NCBI GenBank assembly: GCA_045598825.1
Contig: JAZRUX010000012.1
Location: 6,580 to 70,579 of the forward strand
Length of the DNA: 64,000 nucleotides
Direction: 5' to 3'
DNA from: Hennigella sp045598825
Lineage (GTDB): Bacteria > Bacillota_I > Bacilli_A > Mycoplasmatales > Mycoplasmoidaceae
Positions 30,810-40,900 of this stretch are shown one piece after another. The position numbers and the translations under genes are program-made. The number at the start of each line of letters is the position of its first letter. Position 1 is the first letter of the stretch. The notes beneath the pieces are model-generated. The model ran no database searches. It saw only the letters and a list, made by a program, of their open reading frames with translations, and had not been told where the DNA came from.

Positions 30810-32177
30810 ATGGCAAATATCTTTAAAACGATGATTTCTAGCATTATTGCTAGAAACATGAAAAAAAAGCTAACAAACTGAACCATCACTGAAGAAGACG
30901 TGACGGAAGTTTTAAAGCAAATAAGAATTGCTCTATTAGATGCTGACGTTAATTTATTAGTTGTCAAAAACTTTATTAAGTCTGTACGTGAAAAAGCAGT
31001 TGGCTATGTTATGGAAAAAGGCCAAGAAGCTGATAAGGTTTTACTAAACATTGTTAAAGAAGAACTGGTTTCGATTTTAGGTCAGCATAAAGCTGAACTA
31101 AAAATTGATGATGAAGAAACACGCATAATGCTTGTGGGCCTTAACGGTGCTGGTAAAACAACAACCATTGCTAAAATAGCAAACTGATTAAAAAATAAGG
31201 AGGAGTTGAACCCATTATTGGTTGCGCTTGACGTTTATCGTCCAGCTGCTATTGATCAACTAGATCAATTAGCACATAAAATAAATATTCCTTGTTACAA
31301 GGAAGAGGGCAAAGATGTTGTTGGTATTGCTCAAAGAGCAATGCACAGAGCAAAAGCTAATGGCAATAATATTATTTTGTTTGATACTGCCGGACGTTTA
31401 CAAACGAATGTTGAATTAATGGAAGAATTAAAAAACATTAAGAAGATTGTTAAACCACAAGAAATCCTTCTTGTTGTTGATGCAATGTCTGGACAAGACA
31501 TTATTAATGTTGCTAAACAATTCCATGAAACATTAGACTTAACTGGTTTAGTTATTACAAAACTTGACTCTGAAGCTAGAGCTGGTGCTGTTTTATCAAT
31601 TACTAATCTACTTAACATTCCAGTAAAGTTTACTGGAACCGGTGAAGCAATTGGATCTTTAGATGTTTTCTATCCAGAACGAATGGCTGAACAAATTCTT
31701 GGATTAGGAGACATTATGTCTCTTGCTGAGAAAGCAGCCGACCGAATTGATGAAGACTCAACTAAGAAATCATTTACTCGAATGGTTTCAGGTAAATTTG
31801 ACCTTGAAGATTTAATGCGTCAAATGGAACAAATTAGCAAACTGGGTTCACTTGGCGGTATTATGAAAATGCTTCCTGGTAATCTTGCTAACAGAGTTAC
31901 ACAGGATCAAATTGATGATGCTGAACAAAGAATGCAATCATGAAAAATTCTCATGTCATCAATGACAAAGAAAGAACGAAGAAATCCAGCATTGTTTAAA
32001 AAACAACCTAATCGTAAAATTCGTGTGGTCAAAGGTTCAGGTCGCAAGCCTGATGAATTAAATAAAATGCTTGCGCAATGAGAAAAAGCAAAAGTAAAGA
32101 TGGATGAAATCGGAAGAAAAATTAAATCTGGTAAAAATCCATTAATGGATTTAATGAAAGGTGGTGGCATGCGTTAA
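30810..32177 (+). CDS. ffh: Signal recognition particle protein Ffh
   Basis: A 455-residue SRP GTPase. The N domain is at 1-95. The G domain has GLNGAGKTTTIAKIA, DVYRPAAIDQL, DTAGRLQ, TKLDSEARAG and GTGEAIGSL. The M domain is methionine-rich (DLMRQMEQISKLGSLGGIMKML) and ends NPLMDLMKGGGMR. It targets membrane and secreted proteins with 4.5S RNA, which is not in this window. A GGGG-type ribosome site precedes the ATG. The stop overlaps the start of the next gene by one base. Confidence 0.97.
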
Positions 32178-32485
32178 TGGACTTTAGCAAATACCTTCCC
32201 AAGTATTTAATTGTTAAGAACGTGTTCAATATTAACAACTCCACAACTCACCGTTACTTTATTTCACAAGCGAAAGATTTAAATATGAAATTCTTTAATC
32301 ATGATCGCATTCAATCATGACACCCATTAATAGTTAGAGATGGAAATAATTTCTATTATTTCAAAGGACTGAAACGTCAAGACTTCATAATTGCTAACTT
32401 TTGCTTAAATAACGAAACATTTGAACAAAGTTACAACAATAATATTTTGGAAAATTACTTCTTAAAGAATTCGTTCGAAATATAA
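32177..32485 (+). CDS. Small protein coupled to ffh, unrecognised
   Basis: A 102-residue protein starting MDFSKYLPKYLIVKN. One UGA Trp codon (QSWHPL) splits it under the standard code. It is rich in Asn, Phe, Tyr and Lys, contains no membrane helix, and ends LKNSFEI. The start overlaps the ffh stop (TAATG), and a strong terminator follows, so it is the last gene of the tyrS-ffh run. I do not recognise a family. Its coupling to ffh suggests a role near SRP or translation, which is inference. Confidence 0.6.
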
Positions 32486-32489
32486 AAAC

Positions 32490-32518
32490 GTTACTACTTT
32501 GTAGTAACTTGTTTTTTT
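32490..32518. terminator. Terminator after the ffh-coupled gene, shared with the convergent membrane gene
   Basis: GTTACTAC (32490-32497) and GTAGTAAC (32501-32508) pair around TTT, followed by TTGTTTTTTT. The minus-strand membrane gene's stop codon (32494-32496) is within the stem. Confidence 0.85.
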
Positions 32519-33183
32519 CCTTCTAGGACATGAATCTTTCGATTGCCTAATCATAACAACCAACCAATCAAGAATGTGATGGCAAGAAAGAAAACAAGGA
32601 TTGGAATTACGTACTGTAAACCAAATATTGTAAAGTGGTATCAGTCATATTTTTCTATTTCGTCTGGGTGTTGGTATAAACCAAGAGTGTAGTAAACTTC
32701 ATACAACATTGTAAATACTAGAGTAAATGTTACATGTGGTAAATCAATCTTATGGTTTGATTCAAAGAATAAAAGAGTGATTAATCCAAGAATTGGATTA
32801 ATTACATGGAACACACAATTTGATCCAGTATACAAAAGTTCAACTGTATAATCTTCAGGTTTTAAATAAATTGCCACTGGTGTTAAAAAACAAAAAACAG
32901 TTAACATTGTAATTGTTGTAACTGTTGTAGCGCAAATCTTTACAATGTAAACAGCGTTTGGTGTTGGTTTATCTTTACGATAAAGTGCACGGAAATTAAA
33001 GCAAGTCATAAGGATTGCACTTATGAACAGAAAAATGTTTGATAAAGTCGTGTAATATTTAAATACATCAGTAAAAGGAACGCCCATTCTGGCTGTATCA
33101 AAAATTGCTAAAACCATTCCAACCAGGGTTGCAGTAACAATCGCAAGGTTAAAGATTATTGATACTTTCATCTTATTATTCAT
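32494..33183 (-). CDS. Six-helix membrane protein, paralogue of the next gene
   Basis: A 229-residue protein with about six to seven membrane helices. Notable segments are KYYTTLSNIFLFISAILM (a Tyr-Thr-x-x-Ser-Asn pattern), NCVFHVINPILGLITLLFFE with a conserved His in the membrane, and a C-terminal WLLWLGNRKI followed by a basic tail. The layout resembles Pr6Pr/YwaF-type integral membrane proteins, but I am not sure. It overlaps its upstream paralogue by 8 bases; both share T-x-x-N-I-F and H-x-x-x-P-x-x-(G/S)-x-(I/V)-(T/F) patterns. Function unknown. Confidence 0.7.
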
Positions 33184-33853
33184 GATGCTTTAAAACCTCA
33201 ATCTTATTATTACCTAAATAAAGTAAAAATGATAATCCAAATATTAATGCTAAGCAACCAAAGCATATTAATGGAATATAACTTATGCAAATATTAAATA
33301 ATAAATATCAATCAAAACTTACAAATGGTAATCCACTAAGGAAATCAAGATGAGTGATTGACATAAAGAAATAAAAGAATATATATAGTAATACTGGAAT
33401 CATAGAATAAAGATTATGATAAATCTTTAATCTTTGGTCTGTTTCAAAAATCATAAATGTAACAATTGAAAAGACTGGGATAAATATGTGATACAACATA
33501 AATGGTCCATTAAACAATAGTTCTTGTACTGTGTATTCAGTTGGTACGGCTTTTAATGCCACAATAGGTACAATAATCAAAATGATTATAAAACCAGTAA
33601 TGGTAATACAAGCAGTTGCAACTAATTTAATAACAACTATTGGAAATGGAATTTGTTTTAATATCCTTGACATCACTAATGCTTGAAATATTACGTAAAG
33701 TAATGCTGCTTGGCCAACAAAAATATTAGCTGCACAAGTAAAGTATTTAAAAATTTCATCAGGGCTTGTGTAATTTAATCACATAATCAAACCTACTCAT
33801 GACATGAGAAAGATAGAAATATTTAAAATCAAAGATACTCTATTTTTTATCAT
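33176..33853 (-). CDS. Six-helix membrane protein, paralogue of the gene downstream
   Basis: A 225-residue protein with about six to seven helices. KYFTCAANIFVGQAALLYVI, FMLYHIFIPVFSIVTFMIFE and the C-terminal FLLYLGNNKIEVL match the neighbour's TTLSNIFLFI, VFHVINPILGLITLLFFE and WLLWLGNRKIHVL. The pair is a local duplication with 8 bases of overlap. No catalytic motif is recognised beyond the in-membrane His. It lies directly beside the three-tRNA cluster and is transcribed in the same direction. Confidence 0.7.
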
Positions 33854-33903
33854 TAAACTATTATACAAATAAAAAAATATAGGATAAACCTATATTTTTT
33901 AAA

Positions 33904-33979
33904 TGGTGCGGTGTGAGAGGATCGAACTCCCGACCCTATGCTTGTAAGGCATATGCTCTCCCGGCTGAGCTAACACCGC
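33904..33979 (-). tRNA. trnV: tRNA-Val(UAC)
   Basis: A 76-nt cloverleaf with CCA. Acceptor GCGGTGT/ACACCGC, anticodon arm TATGC-CTTACAA-GCATA, discriminator A. The U34 of this tRNA is a likely target of the TrmR/TrhP pathway, judging by Bacillus. Third in the Asn-Glu-Val transcript. Confidence 0.95.
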
Positions 33980-33984
33980 ATTAT

Positions 33985-34061
33985 TGGTGACCTGTACGGG
34001 ATTCAAACCCATGAATGCACGCGTGAAAGGCGTGTGTGTTAAGTCACTTCACCAACAGGCC
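33985..34061 (-). tRNA. trnE: tRNA-Glu(UUC)
   Basis: A 77-nt cloverleaf with CCA. Acceptor GGCCTGT/ACAGGTC, anticodon arm CACGC-CTTTCAC-GCGTG, discriminator A. Six bases separate it from tRNA-Asn and five from tRNA-Val, so the three are one transcript. Confidence 0.95.
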
Positions 34062-34067
34062 AATATA

Positions 34068-34142
34068 TGGCGGCCACCACAGGGTTCGAACCTGCGACCA
34101 ACCGGTTAACAGCCGGTTGCTCTACCACTGAGCTAGGTGGCC
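34068..34142 (-). tRNA. trnN: tRNA-Asn(GUU)
   Basis: A 75-nt cloverleaf with CCA. Acceptor GGCCACC/GGTGGCC, anticodon arm ACCGG-CTGTTAA-CCGGT, T arm with TTCGAAC, discriminator G. First in the cluster. Confidence 0.95.
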
Positions 34143-34208
34143 ACACGCAATATTAATAATACCATAAGATTATATATATTATTCATTTATTTTTAGTAAA
34201 ATATATAT

Positions 34209-34448
34209 ATGAGAGAGAAAATTTTAGATGTTGTCAAAGAAGTGACAACTAAACAAAAAATAAATGTTAAAATCGATGAACAAAACATGTCTGTTGATTT
34301 TAAGAAACTAGGTCTTGATTCAATCAATGTTTTAGGTATTATTGTTGCCATAGAAGACAAAGTTGGTTTTAGGCTTGATGATGCAGAATTGACAAAGATT
34401 AAAACATTAAATCAATTGATTGCTGCATTTGAATCTAAACAAAAATAA
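34209..34448 (+). CDS. acpP: Acyl carrier protein
   Basis: A 79-residue four-helix protein. The phosphopantetheine site is GLDSINVLGIIVAIED with Ser38 modified (usual DSL is DSI here). The pI is acidic in helix II-III as expected. ACP carries acyl chains for lipid synthesis; a full fatty-acid pathway is not visible in this window. It has its own promoter (TATATATAT just upstream) and its own terminator. Confidence 0.9.
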   Translation: MREKILDVVKEVTTKQKINVKIDEQNMSVDFKKLGLDSINVLGIIVAIEDKVGFRLDDAELTKIKTLNQLIAAFESKQK

Positions 34449-34466
34449 GGCTTTTGCCTTATTTTT
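34442..34466. terminator. Bidirectional terminator after acpP
   Basis: AAAATAAGGC (34442-34451) and GCCTTATTTT (34456-34465) pair around TTTT. The stop of the convergent gene lies at its edge. Confidence 0.85.
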
Positions 34467-34800
34467 ATTTTACTTTTAAATTATTTAATTCAATAACTTT
34501 CATTAATAGTTGATGATCTGCATTTGCTTGTTGAACTAAAGGTTCAAATTTTTCTTTGTTTCAAACTGAAAACCATTTTGGCATTTGATTATTCATTTGT
34601 TCAAACCTTGCATCAATTTGTTCAAATTTTGCATCAATTTGTTGAAATTTTGTATCTGTTTGTTCTTTATATTCTTTAAATCAGTTCGGGATTTGTTCAT
34701 CACCATAAGTTCCAGACACTTTAATCTTATGTGTCTTTTTAAATTCAGTTGATGATTTTTCAATTTCACTTATGGTCATTGCTAATGTTTTATTAACCAT
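34465..34800 (-). CDS. Coiled-coil protein with heptad-like repeats, unrecognised
   Basis: A 111-residue soluble protein, MVNKTLAMTISEIEKSS onward, with GDEQIPNWFKEYKEQ followed by three near-copies of a seven-residue unit (KFQQIDA, KFEQIDA, RFEQMNN), coded by a roughly 21-base tandem repeat at about 34606-34670. The pattern predicts a coiled coil like the short-repeat proteins common in mycoplasma genomes (DUF16-type), though I cannot assign it. It lies two bases upstream of ruvB's stop-to-start junction side, so it is the neighbour downstream of ruvB. Function unknown. Confidence 0.6.
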
Positions 34801-34801
34801 A

Positions 34802-35734
34802 TTATATACTCCGAATTTTGTGAATTATTGATAAACCTTTAGCTAAAATTTTCCTTCCGTGTGTTGTTTTAATAACGTATTTATTTTTAAATAAATAGGG
34901 CTCAATTTTCTCTTCAATAAATTGAATTTCAAAATCTGTCATTTGGCTTAACGTTTTAATTCCAATTACACCATTTGAATTTAAAAAACACATTAAATAT
35001 TTAATATCATTTTTATTTAAACCATTTTCATAGATACCAATCTGTTTGAAAATTTGTTTGATGGTAATGCTTTTATCAATTGTTTTAAAATCAATGACTC
35101 GAGATAATATTGTCAACGCATTACGAGGTATACCTTTAGAATTATTAGCAATTGCTAATATTTCTTCTTCTGTTAACAATATCTTAACCTTCTCTACTGC
35201 ATTGGAAATAATAGTTTTAATTTCATCTAAAATATAATCTTCAAAATAAAATTGAATGCCAAATCTTTCTTCTAATGGTTTTGGAATCTTGGTTAATGAT
35301 GTTGTTGCACCAATCAAAGTGAACTTTGGAACTTTTATTCTAGTTGTCTTAGCATTAAAATCTTTACCAATGGTTATATCCATTGAAAAGTCTTCCATTA
35401 ATGAATATAGTAATTCAAAACATGTTTTATTAATTCCATGAATTTCATCAATAAAAATTACATCATTCTCATGAATGCTTAAAGCAAAATTATAAATGTC
35501 TAGATTTTTTTGAATGGTGGATCCTTGAATTATCCTAATGTTAGACTTTTGTTCTTTAGCAATGATAAAAGCAAGTGATGTTTTACCAGTTCCTGGTAAG
35601 CCATAAAACAAACAATGATCTAATGGTTCATGATGAATTAAACTTGCTTTTAGGTATGTTTTAAGATTTTGTTTTAAAGTTTGTTTACCAACAAACTCTT
35701 TAAGACAACTAGGCCTTAGGGATTGCAGCTTCAT
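34802..35734 (-). CDS. ruvB: Holliday junction branch migration helicase RuvB
   Basis: A 310-residue AAA+ motor. It opens LRPSCLKEFVGKQTLKQNL. Walker A is YGLPGTGKTSLAF, Walker B is VIFIDEIHGINK, sensor 1 is LIGATTSLTKIPKPLEERFG, and the arginine sensor is GIPRNALTILSRVIDF. A C-terminal winged helix ends KILAKGLSIIHKIRSI. Slightly shorter than typical (about 330). It pairs with RuvA to move Holliday junctions. It overlaps ruvA by 26 bases. Confidence 0.94.
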   Translation of the reverse strand: MKLQSLRPSCLKEFVGKQTLKQNLKTYLKASLIHHEPLDHCLFYGLPGTGKTSLAFIIAKEQKSNIRIIQGSTIQKNLDIYNFALSIHENDVIFIDEIHGINKTCFELLYSLMEDFSMDITIGKDFNAKTTRIKVPKFTLIGATTSLTKIPKPLEERFGIQFYFEDYILDEIKTIISNAVEKVKILLTEEEILAIANNSKGIPRNALTILSRVIDFKTIDKSITIKQIFKQIGIYENGLNKNDIKYLMCFLNSNGVIGIKTLSQMTDFEIQFIEEKIEPYLFKNKYVIKTTHGRKILAKGLSIIHKIRSI

Positions 35735-36317
35735 TTTTAATTGATATTAATTTTATTGCCATCGCAACAACATCAGATGTCTCCATCGTATTTTCAATTG
35801 AGTTAGACTCGCAAAGCTTATTAATGGCAAAATTTATATCATCTTGGTTATAACCCAATGTTTTTAAGACATTGATAACATCAGCAATGTTATCATAATT
35901 TTCTGCTTTATCCTTTACATAAAAATCAGCTAGATACTCAACTAACAAATATGCATATTTCTTACTAATGCCTGGAAGTTGTTCTAATGCATCTGCGTCT
36001 TTATTTGAAATTAATTGTTTTAAAACGTTGATATCATTTTGCAAAAATGATATGGCTGACTTGGGTCCGATTCCACTAATATTTAAACAGTTAATAAAGA
36101 ATTCCTTTTCTTCTCAATTTTTAAATCCATAAAAATCTTCCCGTAAAGAATTCTTATTTGATAGATAAGTATATTTGTACATATACAATCTAATTGTTTT
36201 GCCTGATTCAAACACTTCTGTCTTTGGTACAAAGACAAAATAACCAATATAATTGTTTTCAATTACAATGGATTTACGGTAAATTGATACCACTTTTCCT
36301 ACAATATATGAATACAT
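35709..36317 (-). CDS. ruvA: Holliday junction branch migration protein RuvA
   Basis: A 202-residue protein: OB-fold (MYSYIVGKVVSIYRKSIVI), tandem helix-hairpin-helix region (NCLNISGIGPKSAISFLQ and LEQLPGISKKYAYLLV), and a C-terminal RuvB-binding helix domain (NVLKTLGYNQDDINFAI). I chose the start at MYSYIV because AGGAG at about 36325-36330 precedes it; a longer form to 36374 would run into the mtaB terminator. No RuvC is seen here. Confidence 0.92.
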
Positions 36318-36357
36318 ATTTTTTTCTCCTACTAATATATTTACCCAAGAAAATAAA

Positions 36358-36382
36358 AATTTAGGATTGGCCATCCTAAATT
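36358..36382 (-). terminator. Terminator of mtaB
   Basis: A ten-pair stem, AATTTAGGAT (36358-36367) and ATCCTAAATT (36373-36382), with loop TGGCC. On the minus strand it is followed by ATTTTTATTTTC. Confidence 0.75.
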
Positions 36383-36415
36383 CTTCTTATCTATTGATTT
36401 TATCTAATGATAAGA

Positions 36416-37714
36416 TTAGTTAATTTTTTTGCCAATAAGGTAATAACCAGTGTTGTCTTTTGCAATTTTATTAATCTTCACTTTTACTAATTTAGTGTGT
36501 AAATTAGTTTTGGAATTAAATACAACTTTTATAAATTCACTACTATATCCATGCATTAATGGAGTTTTTGATTGTTCTACTATTACATCAAGTGTTTTGC
36601 CAATAAAAGATTGCAAGTATTGTTTTTGATATATTTCTTTTAATCCTACAACTTTGTTGTAACGAGTTCTTGCAACAATTGGAATAATATCTTCCTTATA
36701 TAGTTTATCAGCAGCTGTCCCGTGTCGTCTTGAATAAATGAAGATATTCATATTAGCAAATTTGATTTTTTTCAAATTTGCAATTGCATCATTAAATTGT
36801 TGTTCAGTTTCGTTGCCAAAGGCAACAATGTAATCAGTGGTGATAGCGACATTAGGCATTTGATTACGAATATAATTACATAACTTAATAAATTCTTCAA
36901 TCGTATACTTACGATTCATATCTTTAAGAATTTGGTTATTAGCATTTTGCAAACACAAATGAATTTGATTACATCAACGTTTTGGATTACTAGCAATAAG
37001 ATCGATAATTTCTTTGTTGATTTGGAAAGGTTCCAAACTAGAAATACGGACTCTAAATGTTCCAGACAATTTATTAATGTCTTTTAAAAGATGAAGGAAG
37101 ATGTGGCTGCCATCTTTATATCCTGCTGTATTAACACCAGTTAATACAATTTCCTTGTATCCATGTTGAACATATCATTTAATAGCCTGTAAAACATTTT
37201 TATGTTTCATAGCTCGTTGTCGTCCTCGACAAAATGGAATTAAACAATAATTACAAAAGAAGTCACAACCATCTTGAATTTTCAAGAATGCTCTAGTGTT
37301 ATCTAAATGTTCAAAACAACCAAACTCTTCAAAACCTTTTATCTTGTTGTTAATCTTAACAATAGGTGTCTTGTTTTCTAAATAAGTTGTTAATAAATCA
37401 ACCAATTTGTTTTTATATTGACAACCAATAACAATATCAACTTTATTTTTCTTAAATCATTCTTTATTGACTTGACTAAAACATCCCATAACCAAAACAA
37501 TTGGTTTTAGTTTAGCTTGCTTTGCACGATTAATCATGTTTCGACTTTTAGCATCAGCTTTATTTGTAACAGAACATGTGTTGACTAACACAATATTAGC
37601 TTTATTAATATCATTAACTTGTTCAAATCCTTTTTGAATAAGTTGATAAGCTAGTGCGCTTGTTTCAAACAAATTAACCTTGCATCCTAAATTGATTGTA
37701 AAAAATGTTTTCAT
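36416..37714 (-). CDS. mtaB: tRNA t6A37 methylthiotransferase MtaB (YqeV-like)
   Basis: A 432-residue radical-SAM protein. The N-terminal MTTase domain has three cluster cysteines (NLGCKVN, NTCSVTNKAD, VMGCFSQV). The radical-SAM site is CDFFCNYCLIPFCRG. A C-terminal TRAM domain starts near QSFIGKTLDVIVE. The NLGCKVN opening is typical of MtaB, not MiaB (TYGCQMN). It converts t6A37 to ms2t6A37 in Lys tRNA and uses the product of the TsaB pathway. It is three bases from the membrane gene upstream. Confidence 0.92.
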
Positions 37715-37717
37715 GAA

Positions 37718-38329
37718 TTATTGTTTATCAATTGATTCTGATAAACCAGAAGAAGCCATTGGTTTATTGCTCTTTGCTTTTTTCTGTTTTGCTTTCTCAG
37801 CTTTAGCTTTATCCTTAGCAATTTCATCTTTCTTTGGTTGGCCACCATGAGTTCTTCGATAAATGTCAAGATCAATTTTAAAACGGGCATAACGTTGTAA
37901 ACCGATTGCTGTAAGAGTTAATAACCCAGTGATTACCATATCAATAATTAATGGTCATCATTGTCCTTGTCAAGCTGATGGTTGAAAATAGAATGTGCGA
38001 TAAATTATTAAATATGTAAAGCTAAAAATAATTGCAACCAAATAAACAATCAAAGCTGCTAAATATCAATACAATCATTTTCTTTGAAAATGCATTGCTT
38101 TATTCATAATACCCTTAGCTTCTAATCAAATAAAGAAACCACAAAAAACCATGGAAGATAAATTGCAAACAATTGTTGGAACAAATTTAATAATGTCATT
38201 TGAAACTTCTGGTTGTTTAAATAAAACAAAAGTAATAATTGCTCCTAAAAATACAACAACGTTTGCTGTTAAAAATAAGTATCATGTTGGTTTTTTATCT
38301 AGGTCCGTGTGTTCTCTCATCAATGCCAT
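37718..38329 (-). CDS. Membrane protein with lysine-rich tail, unrecognised
   Basis: A 203-residue protein with four membrane helices (for example YLFLTANVVVFLGAIITFVL and WLYWYLAALIVYLVAIIFS) and a cytosolic C-terminal tail rich in Lys and Ala (KDKAKAEKAKQKKAKS), ending SSGLSESIDKQ. The start may be MALMREHTDL (38329) or MREHTDL (38320). It leads the operon with mtaB. No family is recognised. The promoter and enolase promoter share the AT-rich divergent region 38330-38437. Confidence 0.6.
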
Positions 38330-38437
38330 AATAAATATATTATTAAAAAAATATCAAATAAATATAAAAAATATTTTTTTTAATATATATTAAATATATT
38401 AACTATATAAAAAAAGATTAAAAACGGAGAAAAAGCG

Positions 38438-39832
38438 ATGGGTTTATTTGATAAATTCTCAAATAAAACAATTAAAGATGTTCGTGCTTATGAAATTCTT
38501 GATTCACGAGGAATTCCAACTGTTGCATGTAGCATCACTTTAGGTTGCGGTGCGAGAGCGAAAGCCTTTGTTCCTTCTGGTGCATCAACTGGAGCAAAAG
38601 AAGCACTTGAATTGAGAGATGGTGATAAGAAAAGATTTAATGGTAAGGGTGTTTTAAAGGCAATCAATAACATTAATCGAATCATCGGACCACAAATCAT
38701 TGGAAAAAATGGTGGCAAACAACAAGAACTAGATGACTTTATGATTAAGTTAGATGGCACAACAACCAAATCTAAACTTGGTGCTAATGCAATTTTAGCT
38801 GTTAGTATGGCTAACGCTAAAGCGTGTGCCCTTGCAAATAAGATGCCTTTATATGCTTACATCCGTAGTCTTATTCAAGAATGTAAAGAAAATGAAGAAT
38901 ATAAACTTCCTGTCCCAATGCTTAATGTAATTAATGGTGGAGCGCATGCTGACAACACTATTGATTTTCAGGAATTTATGTTTATGCCTATTGGAGCAAA
39001 AAATATCCGTGAAGCTGTTCAAATGGCTAGTGAATGTTTCCATGCACTAGGAAAACTGTTAAAAGATAAAGGTTTCAATACATCAAAAGGTGATGAAGGT
39101 GGTTATGCTCCATTACTTAAATCTGCTGAAGAAGCTTTAGACATTATGGTTGAGGCAATTAAAGTTGCAGGTTATAAATCAGGTGTTAATCAACAAGTTG
39201 CAATTGCGTTAGATTGTGCTGCAAGTGAATTGTATGATGAAACAACAAAAAAATATATTTTCAAAAAAGCACTTGAAGCAAAAATTTTACCAAAAGATAA
39301 AGCAACATTATCTTCTGATCAAATGGTTGATTACTTAGTTGAGCTAACTAAAAAATATCCAATCATTAGTATTGAAGATGGTTTAGCTGAAACTGATTGA
39401 GAAGGTTTTGCAAAACTAACTGCTTTAATTGGCAACAAAGTTCAAATTGTTGGTGATGACTTATATTGTACTAACCCAAACTATGCGCAAGAGGGTTTTA
39501 CAAAGAAAGCAACAAATGCTATCTTAATTAAATTAAACCAAATTGGAACATTATCTCAAACTATCAAGACAATTCAATTTGCTCGTCATAATGCTAATTG
39601 AGCTGCTGTCGTTAGTCACCGTAGCGGTGAAACAGAAGACACATTCATTGCTGATCTAGCTGTTGCATTAAACTGCGGACAAATTAAAACAGGAAGTATG
39701 TCTCGTTCTGAAAGAATTTGTAAATACAATCGTTTAATGGAAATCGAAGATGAGTTATCATTAAGAGGAACATATGATGGAATTAAGACATTCAAAAATT
39801 TAGGAGCAATAAATGAAACTAAACAAAATTAA
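38438..39832 (+). CDS. eno: Enolase
   Basis: A 464-residue enolase (typical about 430, with a few extra N-terminal residues before VRAYEILDSRGIPT and small insertions). Metal and substrate sites include GGAHADNTIDFQEFM, SIEDGLAETDWEG, VGDDLYCTNP and SHRSGETEDTFIADLAV. It interconverts 2-phosphoglycerate and phosphoenolpyruvate, feeding both pyruvate kinase and the PTS. It overlaps pfkA by 20 bases. The leader holds a GGAG box (38426-38429) and an AT-rich promoter at 38380-38410. Confidence 0.97.
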
Positions 39833-40814
39833 AAAATTTGCTATTTTATGTTCTGGTGGTTCAGCCCCAGGAATGGCAACATGTGTAATCTCTTTTGTTA
39901 AGAAATGTTTGGCTAATAACATTATCCCAATAGCTTTTTCTAACGGTTTTGAAGGATTACATGATAATGTATATATCGATTTATCTGGCAATGAAGCATT
40001 ACACTTCCTTGATGATGGTTCAGCATTAATCGGAACTAGTCGTTGTGAAAAATTTAAAAATGATGCTAAATATCGTCAACAATGTATGAAGAATTTAATT
40101 CGTCATAAAATTGATGGATTAATTGTTGTTGGTGGTGAAGGTAGTTATCGTGGTGCATTAGAACTAGAAAAACTTGGTGCTAAGGTTATTACTATTCCAG
40201 CAACAATTGATAATGATATTCCTTCAACTGCATACACTGTTGGTTTTGATACATGTTTAAATACTGTATGTCGAACAATCAGTGACTTAAACAATGTCTT
40301 TATTTCTCACCGTGGTATTGCTATTATTGAATTAATGGGTAAAGGTTGTCCTGATGTAACTGTTAGATCTGCTATTGCTAACAATGCTACATACATGGTT
40401 ACAAAATATTCAAAACTAAAACCTGATGGTTTTTTAAAGATTGCTCAGGAAGGTTTTACAAAAGGAAAACCAACTATTACTTTCTTGGTAACTGAAAAGT
40501 TATATCCACAAGAAGGAAATAATAGTCTAGATCAAATCGCTAAATGGTTAGAAAAAGAAACTGGTACTTTTACAAGACATGTTGTTGTTGGTTATGTTCA
40601 ACGTGGTGGTCGTCCTTCAGCCCGAGACCGTTTACTTGCTAACTATATGGTAAACATTGGTGTTGACCAATTAATTGAAGGAAAACATTGCAAAGCAATT
40701 TGTCGTAAATCTAGAAAAACAATTGCTTGTGATTTAAACAAAGCAGTAACAATGCGTCGTAAAAGTTGAAATAAAAGTTTGGTTACTATCTTTAACAAAA
40801 TCAATCAAGAATAA
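39813..40814 (+). CDS. pfkA: 6-phosphofructokinase
   Basis: A 333-residue ATP-type PFK. The ATP site is LCSGGSAPGMATCVI (usual GGDAPGMN). The effector-site region is LGTSRCEKF, the Mg/ATP loop is VVGGEGSYRGAL (usual GGDGSY), and the catalytic segment TIDNDIPSTAYTVGFDT keeps Thr and both Asp. The Asp to Ser and Asp to Glu changes at the ATP loop are mild oddities. It runs through a UGA Trp (KSWNKS) near its end. It is coupled to eno by a 20-base overlap, an unusual pairing since pfkA is more often linked with pyk. Confidence 0.93.
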
Positions 40815-40838
40815 AAGGGCATTTGCTCTTTTTTTTAT
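40813..40838 (+). terminator. Terminator of eno-pfkA
   Basis: AAAAGGGC (40813-40820) pairs with GCTCTTTT (40825-40832, one G-T) around ATTT, followed by a T-run. It overlaps the pfkA stop. Confidence 0.8.
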
Positions 40839-40900
40839 TAACATAGTTAATCTTAAATTCTTTATTGTTTTGTAACTGTTTAGTATTTAATTAACTAACT

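Noticed and set aside
36318..36374. Longer ruvA start (MANPKFLFSW)
   Set aside because: It would read through the mtaB terminator hairpin. The start at 36317 has a good ribosome site and the usual RuvA N-terminus.
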